A model generated the notes under the pieces. The model searched no databases and was not told the DNA's origin. It saw only the letters and a program-made list of their open reading frames with translations. 64,000 bases of DNA from CAWJAP01 sp963834365 (GTDB lineage: Bacteria; Acidobacteriota; Vicinamibacteria; Vicinamibacterales; Vicinamibacteraceae): assembly GCA_963834365.1 (NCBI GenBank), contig CAWIBS010000009.1:62001-126000 (forward strand), given 5' to 3'. Made by a program: the position numbers and the translations under genes. Of the stretch, positions 17,633 through 27,795 are shown in pieces. Numbering within the stretch: position 1 is the first letter of the stretch; each line of letters opens with the position of its first letter.

Positions 17633-20589
17633 AGGCACGGCGATCGCGCGATGCGAGCGGCGCGGGTCTGCTCCGGCGTCGAGGCGGCGGGCCGGCAGGT
17701 CGAGATGGATGGCGGACGCATAGCCGAACCGCAGCTCGCCCTTCCGGCCAATCTTCTGGAAGACGTGCCCGCGTCGAGCGAGATCGTCGAGGAGCGAACG
17801 CGGGAATCGATCCTCGATCTGCACGCGCGCGGTCTCACCGGACGGATCGCGCGGGTCGCGCCCGACCATCAATCGTGGTGCTTCGACCGCCGCCTGCGCC
17901 GGCAGACCCTCGTCCACCATCCGCGTCACGACGGTCGCCACCGACGGCAGAATCCAGTTGTTTCCCGCCGCGGCGACCGCAATCGCCGGCTGCCAGCCGC
18001 CGTCCACCTCGCGCATCGCCAGCACCGGTGCATTGGTGGACGACGAGCGGGCGAGGGGCAGCAACTGGCCGAAGGCTCCCCGCCGCGCGCGGGCGAGTCG
18101 CAGGTGATTGTTGTAGAGAAAGCCGAGCCCCTTCGAGACATAGAAGCTGCCGCCCCACGTGCTCAGGGTCTGGGTCACGACGACGACGTTCCCCTCGATG
18201 TCGGCGACGATGAACGCCGTCGTTCCCCGGCCGACGCGGCCCCCTTCGGGGCTGGCGTCCGTCTGTTCGTCGGCGTCCGGCGGAGTGCGGCGCGAGCGCG
18301 ACGCACGCTGCATGTCGATCGTCGCCGAGAGCGCCGCCGCGTGTTGGGCGTCGAGGTGTTCGGCGATGTCCACGGGCCACAGGGACGGGTCGCCGACGCG
18401 CGTCAGCGGGTGGATCGCCTTCCATGCCTCGATCATCACGTGCAGGCGGTCCGCTGGGCCGGCGGCAGTGGCAGCCCCGGACATGCTGACGTGATCGAGG
18501 ATCTGCAGCCACTCGATGAGCGTGGTGCCCGAGGCCACTGGCGGCGGCGTCGAGAAGACGTCGAGCCCGCGATATCGGCCCCGGACGGGCTCGCGCTCGA
18601 TTGCGCGATACTGCGCGAGGTCTTCGTAGCGGATGATCCCGCCGCGCTCGCTCATGTCCTTCGCGATGCGCTGCGCGATCTCGCCTTGATAGAACTCGTG
18701 CGCGCCTTTCGCGGCGAGGGCGCGCAGCGTCGCGCCATAGTCCCGGTTGACGAAGCGGTCACCGGGGCGCGGGACCCGGCCTGCCGGCAGGAAGATCTCG
18801 CGCGAGGCCTCGGTACTGCGCGAAGGCGGCCCGCGACTCCCGCACGGTCGTCGGCAGGCTCTCGTCGAGGACGAACCCTTCTTCGGCGTGCTGAATCGCG
18901 GGCGCCACGAGCTCGGCCCATGGGATGCGTCCACTGCCGAACCGCCGGTAGAGCAGGTCGAGCCCCGCGACGACGCCGGGGATGTTCGCCGAAGCGGGTC
19001 CGGACCCGACGATCTGGCCGTCCTTCAGCAGCACCGGATTGTCCAGCGTCGCGTGGACCGGCGCCTGATCCTTGAAATCGAGGACGACCGGGGCCCGCAT
19101 GCCCTTGAGCAGGACGAGCGCCATGCCGTCGCCGCCGATTCCCGAGGCGTCCGGTTCCACCACGCCGAGCGCGAACGAGGTCGCAATCGCGGCATCGACG
19201 ACATTGCCGCCCCGGGTGAGCATGCGGACGCCGGCTTCGGACGCCAGCGGATGCCCCGACACGACCAGGGCACGCGACGAGGTCACCGGCTCGCGAATCG
19301 GCGGCTGTTCGGCGAGCATCGCATCGACCACCGATTCCAGCGCGTCTTCGGTCCGGGCGAGCTCGGCCTGCGGCCGATATCGATCCCGCAGCGCGCGCCA
19401 GGCGTCGGCTGACGGCCCGGTCCGGTAGTAGAGGCGTGCGAGCGCCTCCCACACGCGCTCGAAGGCCATCGGCAGGCTGGGTGCAATCGGCGGCACGTTG
19501 GCCACGAGCGGCACGGCGCCCTCATCGGGCTGGCGGGGCGCGGGGATCAACCGGACGCCATACGCCTCTCCCCGGTCGAAGAGCGGCGCGCTCTCGGTGG
19601 TCGTCCGCAGCGGTTGTCCGTTGTAGACGCTGTCGCGGTCCGGTGCGACGGCAACGAGGAGGGTCTGGCCGTCCGGTGACCAGACGACGTCGCCGGCGTC
19701 GCGCGAGACGAGCACGGGCCCGCCGGCGGGCAGGGGCGCGCTGCCGGAGTCGGGAACGTCGCGCCGCGGCACCGGCGCGACCCAGATCGAATCCCACGCC
19801 TTCACGCATCGCCGCGAACGCGACGCGATCGCCGGACGGCGACCACGCCGGCGACCACTCGAGCCCGCGTGCCCGCGTGACTCTCGCAGGCGGCATCCGG
19901 CTGGTCGTCAGCGTCCCTCCTTCGGAGACGGTGCGCGCGTCCAGCTCCATCACCCAGAGTTCCGACTCGCCGTCCGGCGCATCGCGAGGCGAGGCAAACG
20001 CCACCAGCCGTCCGTCCGGCGACACACGCGGCTCGGTTTCGTCGAACGCCGTCTCGGTGAGACGGTCTGGTGCGCTGACGCTCCCCGACGGCGGCAGCGA
20101 TGGCACGCGGTAGAGATCCCATTGCCCCTCGGGGCGCGCCGCGAACACGATGCGCGCATCGGCCGTCCATGACGGCCAGCGCTCGTCGCCGGGAAGGAAG
20201 GTCAGGCGTTGCGGCACACCGCCGCCGGCCGGTACCAGGAAAAGGTCGAACCCGTCACCGAGGTCCGCCGCGAACACGAGCGTGCGCCCGTCGGGCGACC
20301 AGGCGGGATGACGCTCGACGCCGTGCCGCGTCCCGGCCGGCCATCCGGCAGGGGTCTGCACCCGCTGGCCATCCCGCGAGATGACGTGAATGCGATCGAG
20401 GATCGAGAGCGCCAGCTCGTCGCCGGAGGGCGACCAGGCGGGATCGCGCGCGGCGGTGACGGGAACCGCGGCGGACTGAGGAGCAACCGCGGGCACCGTC
20501 TGCGCAGCGCCCCGCGAACGAACGCTCGACGTCACGCCGGCGACGAGGACGCTGGCGAGCCCGAGCGCGAAGGGTCGCACGGCACGCAC
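17630..20589 (-). CDS. Secreted TolB-type propeller fused to gamma-glutamyltransferase (two frameshifts)
   Basis: About 985 residues after correction of single extra bases near 19800 and 18815. Order: signal peptide; PD40/TolB repeats with WSPSGDELALSI, WSPDGRTLVFAADL, VSPDGRLVAFASPRD and WSPDGQTLLVAVA (about residues 45-335); a helical stretch FERVWEALARLYYRTGPSAD...RDRYRPQ resembling the linker of tricorn-like proteases; then gamma-glutamyltransferase. The GGT part shows VSGHPLASEAGVRMLTRGGN, ASGIGGDGMALV, YEDLAQYRAIEREPVRGRY and the catalytic Thr in GRGTTAFIVADIEGN (near 18220). GGT enzymes are Ntn-hydrolases that cleave themselves at this Thr and hydrolyse or transfer gamma-glutamyl groups. 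GTG 20589 is used, six bases after the transketolase stop. The fusion is unusual. Confidence 0.75.
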
Positions 20590-20594
20590 GGTGG

Positions 20595-22460
20595 TCAGAG
20601 GAGCGCCTGCACTGCCTCCACGATGTGCCGCGCCGAAATGCCGAACTTGTCGAGGAGCTCGTCGGGCTTCCCGCTGCGGGGAATGTCGCGCACCGCGAGG
20701 CGATGCACACGTGCGCCCTCGTTGGCGACCGCCGACTCCACGGCTTCGCCGATCCCGCCGGCCGGATAGTGATCTTCGACCGTGACGATCAGCTTCGTCT
20801 CCCGGGCCGCCTGCCTCAGCGTCGCCTCGTCGATCGGCTGCAGGCTGTAGAGATCGACGACGCGCGCGGACACGCCCTGTGAGGCGAGTGTGTCGTACGC
20901 CTCGAGCGCCTCGAACAGCGTGACGCCGGCGCCGACGAGCGTCACGGTGTCCTTGCCCGACGATCGCAGGACCTCGGATCCGCCGACACGGAACGCGTGG
21001 TCGGCCGCGTAGAGAATCGGCGTCTTCGGCCGGGACGTGCGCATGTAGCAGGGACCCGGATGGTAGGCCATCGCCTCGAGCAGCCGCTCCGCGCATACGG
21101 CGTCCGACGGGTAGAGGACGGCGCAGTTGGGAACCGCGCGCATCATCGCCAGATCCTCGAGCGCCATCTGCGACGGACCGTCCTCGCCGATCGACACGCC
21201 GGCATGCGAGCCTGCGAACTTCACGTTCAGCATGCTGATGCCGGTCATGCGGATGAAGTCGTAGGCACGGCTCAGGAAGCAGGCGAACGTCGACGGGAAG
21301 GCGATCGCCCCGCGGCTCGCCAGGCCCATCGCCGCGCCGACCATCGCCTGTTCGGCGATGTAGGCCTGGAAGAACCGATCGGGATGCGCCTTCTCGAACC
21401 GCTCGCTGAAGGTGGAATTTCCGACGTCGGAGTCGAGCGCGACGACGCGGGCGTCGAGCGTGCCGAGCTTGGCGAGCGCCGTCCCGTAGGCCTCGCGCGT
21501 CGCCACGAGGTCCTTGGGGCCGTACGAGGGAGCCGGCATCGGACCGGGCGCTTTCGGTCTCAGATCCGGCACGCTGCCTCGCGCGGCCGGCGGCTGGATG
21601 GCCGGGGGATCGCCGGCGTTCTCGACGATCTGCGCGCGCAGCTCCGCGAGCGCCTTGTCGAGCTCCTCGCCCTTCTTCAGCGCCCTGCCGTGCCAGCCCT
21701 GCTTGCCCTCGGTGAACGAGACGCCCTTGCCCTTGATCGTGCGCGCGACGATCATCGTCGGCTTGCCCCGCGTGGCGCGCGCCTCGCGGTAGGCGGCGAC
21801 GAGCGCCTCGACGTCGTGCCCGTCAACCACGATGGCGTGCCAGCCGAATGCCCGCCACCGGCCCGCCAGCGTCTCCACATCGTGCCCGAGTTGCGTCGGG
21901 CGGCTCTGGCCGAGCGCGTTGACGTCGGTGATGCCGCACAGCGAGTCGAGCTTGAAGTGCTCCGCCATCTGCGCGGCTTCCCAGATCGATCCCTCGGCGG
22001 ATTCGCCGTCGCCGAGGAGCGCGTAGGTGCGGGCCGGCGAGCCGATGCGCCGCGCGTTGAGCGCGATGCCGACGGCGGCGGTGAGCCCCTGGCCGAGCGA
22101 CCCGGTGGCGACGTCGACGAACGGCAGCCGCGGCGTGGGATGCCCCTCGAGGTCCGAGGTGAACTCGCGGAGGTTCAGCAGATCCTCCCGCGGGAAGGCG
22201 CCGGCGGCAGCCCAGGCGGCGTACAAGATGGGAGCGGCGTGGCCCTTCGACAGCACGAACCGGTCGTTGGCGTCGTTCTGGGGGTCGTGCGGATGGAAAC
22301 GCATCTCGCCGAAGAACAGCGTCGCGACGATGTCGGCGGCCGAACAGCACGTGGTCGGATGGCCGCTGCCGGCCTCGGTCGTGGAGAGAACCGAGTCAAT
22401 GCGGAGCTGGGTGGCGATGTTCCTCAGTGCGGGAGCGTTCACAGCAACGTCAACAGGCAC
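20595..22460 (-). CDS. tkt: Transketolase
   Basis: A 621-residue thiamine-diphosphate enzyme of the pentose phosphate/Calvin pathways, moving two-carbon units between sugar phosphates. TTEAGSGHPTTCCSAADI (His34) opens the domain; LLGDGESAEGSIWEA with ITDVNALGQ (GDG at 150, N181) is the ThDP/Mg motif; GWHGRALKKGEELDKAL, AYIAEQAMVGAAMGLASRG, FAGSHAGVSIGEDGPSQMA and VVDLYSLQPID mark the pyrimidine and C-terminal domains. The length matches the shorter animal/archaeal-like transketolases rather than E. coli TktA (~660). A GTG start at 22460 is chosen because GGAGG lies six bases upstream. The downstream propeller-GGT gene begins almost immediately. Confidence 0.92.
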   Translation of the reverse strand: MPVDVAVNAPALRNIATQLRIDSVLSTTEAGSGHPTTCCSAADIVATLFFGEMRFHPHDPQNDANDRFVLSKGHAAPILYAAWAAAGAFPREDLLNLREFTSDLEGHPTPRLPFVDVATGSLGQGLTAAVGIALNARRIGSPARTYALLGDGESAEGSIWEAAQMAEHFKLDSLCGITDVNALGQSRPTQLGHDVETLAGRWRAFGWHAIVVDGHDVEALVAAYREARATRGKPTMIVARTIKGKGVSFTEGKQGWHGRALKKGEELDKALAELRAQIVENAGDPPAIQPPAARGSVPDLRPKAPGPMPAPSYGPKDLVATREAYGTALAKLGTLDARVVALDSDVGNSTFSERFEKAHPDRFFQAYIAEQAMVGAAMGLASRGAIAFPSTFACFLSRAYDFIRMTGISMLNVKFAGSHAGVSIGEDGPSQMALEDLAMMRAVPNCAVLYPSDAVCAERLLEAMAYHPGPCYMRTSRPKTPILYAADHAFRVGGSEVLRSSGKDTVTLVGAGVTLFEALEAYDTLASQGVSARVVDLYSLQPIDEATLRQAARETKLIVTVEDHYPAGGIGEAVESAVANEGARVHRLAVRDIPRSGKPDELLDKFGISARHIVEAVQALL

Positions 22461-22561
22461 GGCAACCTCCGAAGCCCGCGAGTGTACCACAGCGTTTTTC
22501 CGGGGTTTCGTGGCGTCGGAACACGCCGCCGCCCGAAAGAACGGGACGCACGGACCCTTCT

Positions 22562-24029
22562 TCATCCGGCGACCGTCACTTCCTGCAGCGCCAGGGCGTA
22601 GGCCGCGCCCAGCACGCCCTGTTCGGGATACACGGGCGTCTGCGACGCGAGCACCTCGCACGCCCGTGCCGCAAGATCGGCGTGACCCGTCTCACGCGCC
22701 AGGCGCGCGAGCACGCGGGCCGCTTCACAGTTCAGCGCGAACGGCACCAGCGGCTCGCCCATCAGGCCGATGTCGCCGCCGCCGGCGCGCGTGGGAACGC
22801 GATCGCGCAGACCGGACCCGCGGGGGTCGCCGAGCACGGCGCAGACACGACCGCATCAGCTCTTCGGCCAGTTCGAGATAGACGGACGAGCCAGTCGTGC
22901 CGGCGGCGTCGAGCAGCGCCGCGCTCACGTGGACCTGATCGCCGAGCAGGCCGCGGCCTCGCGGGCGGCCCTCGGCGTCCAGCCAGTGTGCAACCCCGGC
23001 GCCGGGCGCATACACCGCCGGCACCAGGCGCTCGACGATGCCAACGGCCATCTCGGCGAAGCGGGGCTCGTCGAAGGCCCGGCCTGCGGCGAGGCATGCA
23101 CGCACGACGCGGGCGTTGACGTCGGTGTAGCAGGTGCGATCGACGCGGACCGGCGAGCCGTCCGCGATCTCGGCGCTCGCCGCCACACCTGGACGGCTCC
23201 GATCCAGGAGCGCGCCCTCGACGAACGCCAGCCCCGCTCGCGCGCGGTCCGCATAGTCCGCATCCCCCAGCAGCGCCGAGGCGTCCAGAAAGAGGCGAAC
23301 GAGATCGGCCTGCATGAACGTCAGGCAGGCAGGCTCGGGCAACCGCCAGTCCCGGGTGGCGCACGCGCGCCGGAACGCCCCCGACTCGCCGTCGGACAGG
23401 TCGCTCCACCCGATCCGATCGAGCGTGCGGATCGCGATCTCGACCAGCCCCTCGTCACCCGTGGCCACGCCGTGCCGGAGTGCGAAGGCGAGCGGCGCCT
23501 CGTCGGGCACTTTCACGCCGAGGCCGAATCCGGCCCAGGTCTCGTCGAAGGTCTCGCGTAGCCGCATCGCCACACGCGCGGGAGCCGTGTCGTCCAGTCC
23601 TGCGCTCGCGTGGACGGTCGCAGCCCGCCGCCGGCGGGCCTCGAGGCCGCTTCGCCAGATCTCGTCGCGCCGCGACTCGAAGCTGGCCGACACGTCCTCC
23701 AGAGCGGCACGCAGGCGATCGGGTTCGACGAAGGTGCCGCCACCCAGACATTCGCCATCCGGTGTGAGGAACACGGTGGTGGGCCAGCCGCCCAGGCTGT
23801 AGCGCTCGCCGATGTCAGGACGCTGATCGGCGTCCACACGGATGGGGATGAGGTGGTCGTCTACCAGCGCGACCACGGCGGGATCCGCGAAGGTCTCGTC
23901 GTCCATGTGCCGGCATGCGGCCGACCAGGCGACATGGATCGAAAGCAGCACCGGCCGCCGCGCCGCGTGTGCCTCGGCGAATGCGTCAGCGCCCCACGCC
24001 CGCCAGCGAATGGCCCGGCCGATGGTCAT
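22562..24029 (-). CDS. DUF255/YyaL-like thioredoxin-fold protein (frameshift near 22850)
   Basis: About 488 residues. The N-terminal thioredoxin-like domain has RPVLLSIHVAWSAACRHMDDETFADPAVV and LGGWPTTVFLTPDGE, the DUF255 layout (YyaL/SPATA20). The usual CxxC is reduced to a single Cys (SAACRH), so redox exchange by a CxxC pair is unlikely. The rest is an alpha/alpha-barrel like those of six-hairpin glycosidases (CYTDVNARVVRACLAAGRAF, RGLLGDQVHVSAALLDAAG). An extra base near 22850 separates the last ~95 residues (MGEPLVPFALNCEAARVLARLA...). It is shorter than typical YyaL (~680). Function of the family is not established. Confidence 0.7.
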
Positions 24030-24097
24030 GCAGACGTCAGTATAATGAGGCGATCTCGCGCGCACGCAGACGGGCCGGCGCGTGCCTCACGCCCATC

Positions 24098-25119
24098 ATG
24101 CATCGAATCACCCTGATTCCCGGCGACGGCATCGGTCCCGAAGTCACCGACGCCGTCGTCCGCATCCTGCAGGCGACGCGGCGTCGCGATCGAATGGGAC
24201 ACGTCACGACGCCGGCGCCGCCGCGGTCGCGAAGCAGCGGGCGACGCTGCCACAGGCGCTGCTCGATTCGATCGTCGCCAATCGCGTGGCGCTCAAGGGT
24301 CCGGTGACGACGCCGGTCGGCGAGGGCTTCACGAGCGTCAACGTCGGCTTGCGCAAGGCGCTCGACCTCTACGCGAACCTGCGGCCCGTCTACAACCTGC
24401 CCGGGCGTGCCGTCGCGCTTCGCGAACGTCGATCTGGTGATCGTCCGCGAGAACACCGAGGATCTCTATGCCGGGCTCGAGCACCAGATCGTGCCCGGGC
24501 GTCGTCGAGAGCCTGAAGATCATCACCGCCGTCGCCTCGGAGCGCATCGCGGCCTTCGCGTTCACGCACGCGCGAACAGCACGGCCGCAAGAAGGTCACG
24601 GCGGTCCACAAGGCGAACATCATGAAGCTCGGCGACGGGCTGTTCCTCGACAGCGTGCGCAAGGTGCGCCCAGGCGCATCCGGGCATCGCCTACGACGAG
24701 CGGATCGTCGACGCCGCGTGCATGCAGCTCGTGATGAAGCCCGAGAAGTTCGACGTGATCGTGCTGCCCGAACCTCTACGGCGACATCGTCTCCGACCTG
24801 TGCGCGGGGCTCGTCGGCGGGCTGGGCGTCGTGCCGGGCGCGAACATCGGCGCGAGAGTCGGCGGTGTTCGAGGCCGTGCACGGCAGCGCGCCCGACATC
24901 GCCGGCCAGGGCATCGCGAATCCGACCGCGCTGCTGCTGTCGGCGATCATGATGCTGCGGCACCTCGGCGAGCAGCGCCGCCGCCGACCGCGTCTTCGGC
25001 GGCCTGACGCGCGTGCTGGCGGCCGGCGCCGTGCGGACGCCGCGATCTCGGCGGCACGGCGACGACGCTCGAGTTCACCGACGCCATCTGCCGCGAGATC
25101 GGATCGCGCAGCCGCCTGA
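24098..25119 (+). CDS. Isocitrate dehydrogenase, NAD-type (about eleven single-base insertions)
   Basis: The start MHRITLIPGDGIGPEVTDAV is the canonical beta-decarboxylating dehydrogenase N-terminus. Following the frame across extra bases (near 24179, 24203, 24403, 24498, 24579, 24667, 24770, 24855, 24975, 25039 and 25110) rebuilds the whole family pattern: LRKALDLYANLRPVYNLPG, VDLVIVRENTEDLYAGLEH, KVTAVHKANIMKLGDGLF, NLYGDIVSDLCAGLVGGLG, EAVHGSAPDIAGQGIANP, TDAICREI. TEDLYAGLEH favours isocitrate over isopropylmalate dehydrogenase. It oxidises isocitrate to 2-oxoglutarate in the TCA cycle. No conserved segment is lost, so sequencing error rather than decay is likely. A PlsB-like gene follows 21 bases later. 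Confidence 0.8.
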
Positions 25120-25140
25120 GCACCAGCCGATATAGTCCGC

Positions 25141-26296
25141 ATGCCGCTGCACGACGAGATCACCCAGGCGGTGCTCGCACGCGACGAGGTGGCGCGCTAC
25201 CTCCAGGGCACGACGGCCGAGACCGGGCTGCAGGCGCGCGAGCGGATCCACGCCTACCTCGACGAGCTGCGGACGACGCAGCGCTACGCGATCTACCGCG
25301 CGCTCAAGCATCCGCTCTATCCCGATCCTGCGCAAGGTCGAGCGCATCAGCGAAGGCGCGCAGCACGTCGCGCAGGGCGCCACGGCGAGCTCGCGCGTGG
25401 TCTACGTCTCGAACCACAAGAGCCACCTCGACTATCTGGTCGAGCCGCTGGCGCTCGAGGACAACCAGGTCCGGCCGCCGGTGATCGCCGCCGGCATCAA
25501 CCTGTTCGGCGGTCCGCTCGGCATCATCCACCGGCACGTGACCGGCGCCATTCCGATCCGGCGGAACACGAAGGACCCGGCGTATCTCGTGACGCTCAAG
25601 GCCTACGTCGCCGAGGTGCTGCACCGCCACGATCTGTTCTTCTACATCGAGGGCGGCCGCAGCTACACCGGCGAGTTCAAGGCGCCGAAGACCGGACTGG
25701 TGCACGCGGCGCTGCAGGCGGACGATCGAACGCTCGTGATCATCCCGGCCGCCGTCGCCTACGACCTCGTCCTCGAGGACCGCATCCTGTCGCGCCAGGG
25801 CGTGAAGCGGCGGCAGCGGCGCGTTCAGCCGCGAGCTCGCCGAGATGGTCGGCTCCGCGGTCGGCTATCACACGCGCGCGTTCGTCTGCTTCGGCGAGCC
25901 GATTCCGGCGACCGGGCTCGATCACCATTCGCGCCGCGACGTGCTCGAGCTGGCGCACTCGTCCGCGGGCGGATCGGCGAGCTGCACAAAGTGCTGCCGA
26001 CGGCGCTCGTCGCCGCCGGCCATGCGCCCGTCGAGCGCTCGCCGCGACCTCGAGCGGCCGCGTCGGCGCGAGCTCATCGAACGGCTCGCGCGCACGCCGG
26101 GCGCCAACCTCGACGTCACCGATCCGGCGCCGGTCGACCGAGCGCGGCGTCGGAACTGCTCGTCGAGCGCGGCGTGATCGTGCGTCGAGCGGTGACCGGC
26201 TCGCGTCCGCGACCGGACGCTGCTGCGCTACTACGCGCGCTCGCTCGAGCACCTGCTCGACGCCGCCCGCGTCGCAGCGCGTCGCCCGCGCACTGA
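25141..26296 (+). CDS. PlsB-like glycerol-3-phosphate acyltransferase, short form (several frameshifts)
   Basis: A membrane-associated acyltransferase of about 380 residues. VVYVSNHKSHLDYLVEPLAL carries the HX4D catalytic motif; GAIPIRRNTKD and LFFYIEGGRSYTGEF are the PlsB-type motifs II-III for glycerol-3-phosphate binding. It acylates glycerol-3-phosphate at sn-1 or a similar acceptor. The N-terminus (QARERIHAYLDELRTTQRYAIYRAL) matches the region before the catalytic core in PlsB homologues, but the protein is half the length of E. coli PlsB (about 800). Extra or lost bases near 25322, 25820, 25955, 26017 and beyond 26100 break the frame; the C-terminal reconstruction is approximate. Confidence 0.7.
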
Positions 26297-26313
26297 TTGC
26301 CCGGTTCCCGGCG

Positions 26314-27277
26314 ATGATCGAACGGACTGTCCAAGGCGCTCTTCCACCTGCTCGCGGCGAGCGGCGCCGCTGAAGCGGCTGGCCTCGAGCTACGGCATGC
26401 GCGGCCGACCAGCTTCGCCCGGCGCTTCATCGCCGGCGAGACGGCGGCCGAGGCCATCGAGGCCGCGCGGCAGCTCGAAGCGCGCGGCATGCTGCGTCAG
26501 CCTCGATCTGCTCGGCGAGAGCGTCGCGACGATGGCCGAGGCCGACGCCGGCCACGCGGGACTATCTCGCAGGTGATGGACGCAGATCGTCGCCGCGGGC
26601 GTCGAGCGCAACGTCTCGCTCAAGCTCACCCAGCTCGGGCTCGACGTCGATCGCGCCACGGCCGTCGACAACCTGCGGCGCATCCTCGACGTGGCCGACC
26701 GCGACGACTTCTTCGTGCGCATCGACATGGAGAACTCGCCCTATACCGACCAGACGCTCGAGATCTTCGAGACCGTGTGGTCGCTCGGCAATCGACAGCG
26801 TCGGCGTGGTGCTCCAGTCGGCGCTGCGCCGCAGCGAGGACGACCTGCGCCGGGTGAACGCGCCTGGGCGCGCGGGTGCGGCTGGTCAAGGGCGCCTACA
26901 AGGAGCCCGGCGACGTCGCCTACCAGGCCAAGGCGCGAGGTCGATGCCGCCTTCGTCCGAGCTGATGCGCGTCCTGCTGCGCGACGGCGACGTACCCCGC
27001 CATCGCGACGCACGATCCCGCGATGATCGAGGCGACCAAGACGCCGCGCCGGACCCTCGGGCGGCCGCGGACCGGTTCGAGTTCCAGATGCTCTACGGCG
27101 TCCGCCGCGACCTGCAGGCCGCTCTGGTCGCAAGAAGGCTACCGCGTCCGTGTCTATATTCCGTTCGGCCGTGAATGGTTTCCCTACTTCATGCGCCGCC
27201 TTGGGGAGCGGCCCGCCAACGTCGCCTTCGTCCTGCGAAGCCTGATCCGCGAGCGGCAAGCCAGCCATCATCCTTAG
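26314..27277 (+). CDS. Proline dehydrogenase (several frameshifts)
   Basis: A FAD-dependent proline dehydrogenase of about 315 residues, which oxidises proline to pyrroline-5-carboxylate. Conserved TIM-barrel blocks appear in order across frames: FARRFIAGETAAEAIEAARQLEARGM, LDLLGESVA, NVSLKLTQLGLDVDRATAVDNLRRIL, FFVRIDMENSPYTDQTLEIF, VGVVLQSALRRSEDDL, RLVKGAYKEPGDVAYQ, AIATHDPAMIEATK, FEFQMLYGVRRDLQ, VYIPFGREWFPYFMRRLGERPANV. ATG 26314 starts 18 bases after the acyltransferase stop, suggesting one transcript with icd and the plsB-like gene. Several single extra bases interrupt it; conserved residues are kept, so the gene is probably intact in the organism. Confidence 0.8.
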
Positions 27278-27489
27278 CTCGCCCGCGTTTTGTCGGCCCC
27301 CCAGCCGACTTCAGTGCGCCTGGGTTAAACTTCACAGCGCGACCGTTCGAGAATAGCTGTGTCCGACGTTGACCCTACTGACGGATGACACCTCATCCGG
27401 GTGGCACGCGTCTTGAGTTAGCAGGGCGCGGTTACTCGCCAAGGAAGAGGTGGCTGCTGGGGTTGTTGCGAAGGACAGAGAGAGGAACC
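27278..27489. other. Intergenic region with hairpin and weak sigma-54-like site
   Basis: This 212-base gap holds a perfect hairpin GGATGA-CACC-TCATCC at 27383-27398. Immediately after it is TGGCACG-N4-TTGA (27402-27416), which resembles the -24/-12 sigma-54 consensus but lacks the near-invariant GC at -12. The small protein gene begins at 27490 with GAGAGAGGA just upstream. Nothing else recognisable is present. Confidence 0.3.
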
Positions 27490-27771
27490 ATGGTTACGGA
27501 TTACTCGCAGGTCCTCGCCGCTGCTCAGCCCAGGGTGCGCGCTGGGTGCGCCTGGGACTCTGGTGGCGTTCCGCCGGGTCGGTCAGGCGCTGTGCGGGCT
27601 CAAGGGCCACGACAACGTGCTGCACTTCGAGCGGACCGGTTCGCCCTCGAGTGCTCGTCATGCGGGCACGTGTCCCCCGGGTGGGTGCTGGATGGGCCGT
27701 CGCCCCAGCTGCGCTACGCGGGTGACGCGGCGCGGCATCAGCTCCGTTCCCGTCCGCGGCGCGTCGCCTGA
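27490..27771 (+). CDS. Small zinc-ribbon-like protein (frameshifts)
   Basis: A short protein of about 93 residues starting MVTDYSQVLAAA with a good GAGAGAGGA ribosome site. Extra bases between about 27530 and 27640 break the frame. The restored order is RWVRLGLWW, RRVGQALCGLKGHDNVLHFE, DRFALECSSCGHVSPGWVLDG. CGLKGH and CSSCGH form a four-Cys/His pattern likely to bind zinc. Similar hypothetical proteins seem familiar from Acidobacteria, but no function is known to me. The last ~20 residues are basic. Confidence 0.55.
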   Translation: MVTDYSQVLAAAQPRVRAGCAWDSGGVPPGRSGAVRAQGPRQRAALRADRFALECSSCGHVSPGWVLDGPSPQLRYAGDAARHQLRSRPRRVA

Positions 27772-27795
27772 CGCGTCTCGCAGGCTGGGCCGACG

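Noticed and set aside
20997..22601. 534-codon plus-strand open frame opposite transketolase
   Set aside because: The transketolase motifs on the other strand are complete; this frame is Arg/Ala-rich without recognisable domains.
24098..25119. Programmed ribosomal frameshifting in the isocitrate dehydrogenase gene
   Set aside because: About eleven extra bases in different contexts and no slippery heptamers; sequencing insertions explain it better.
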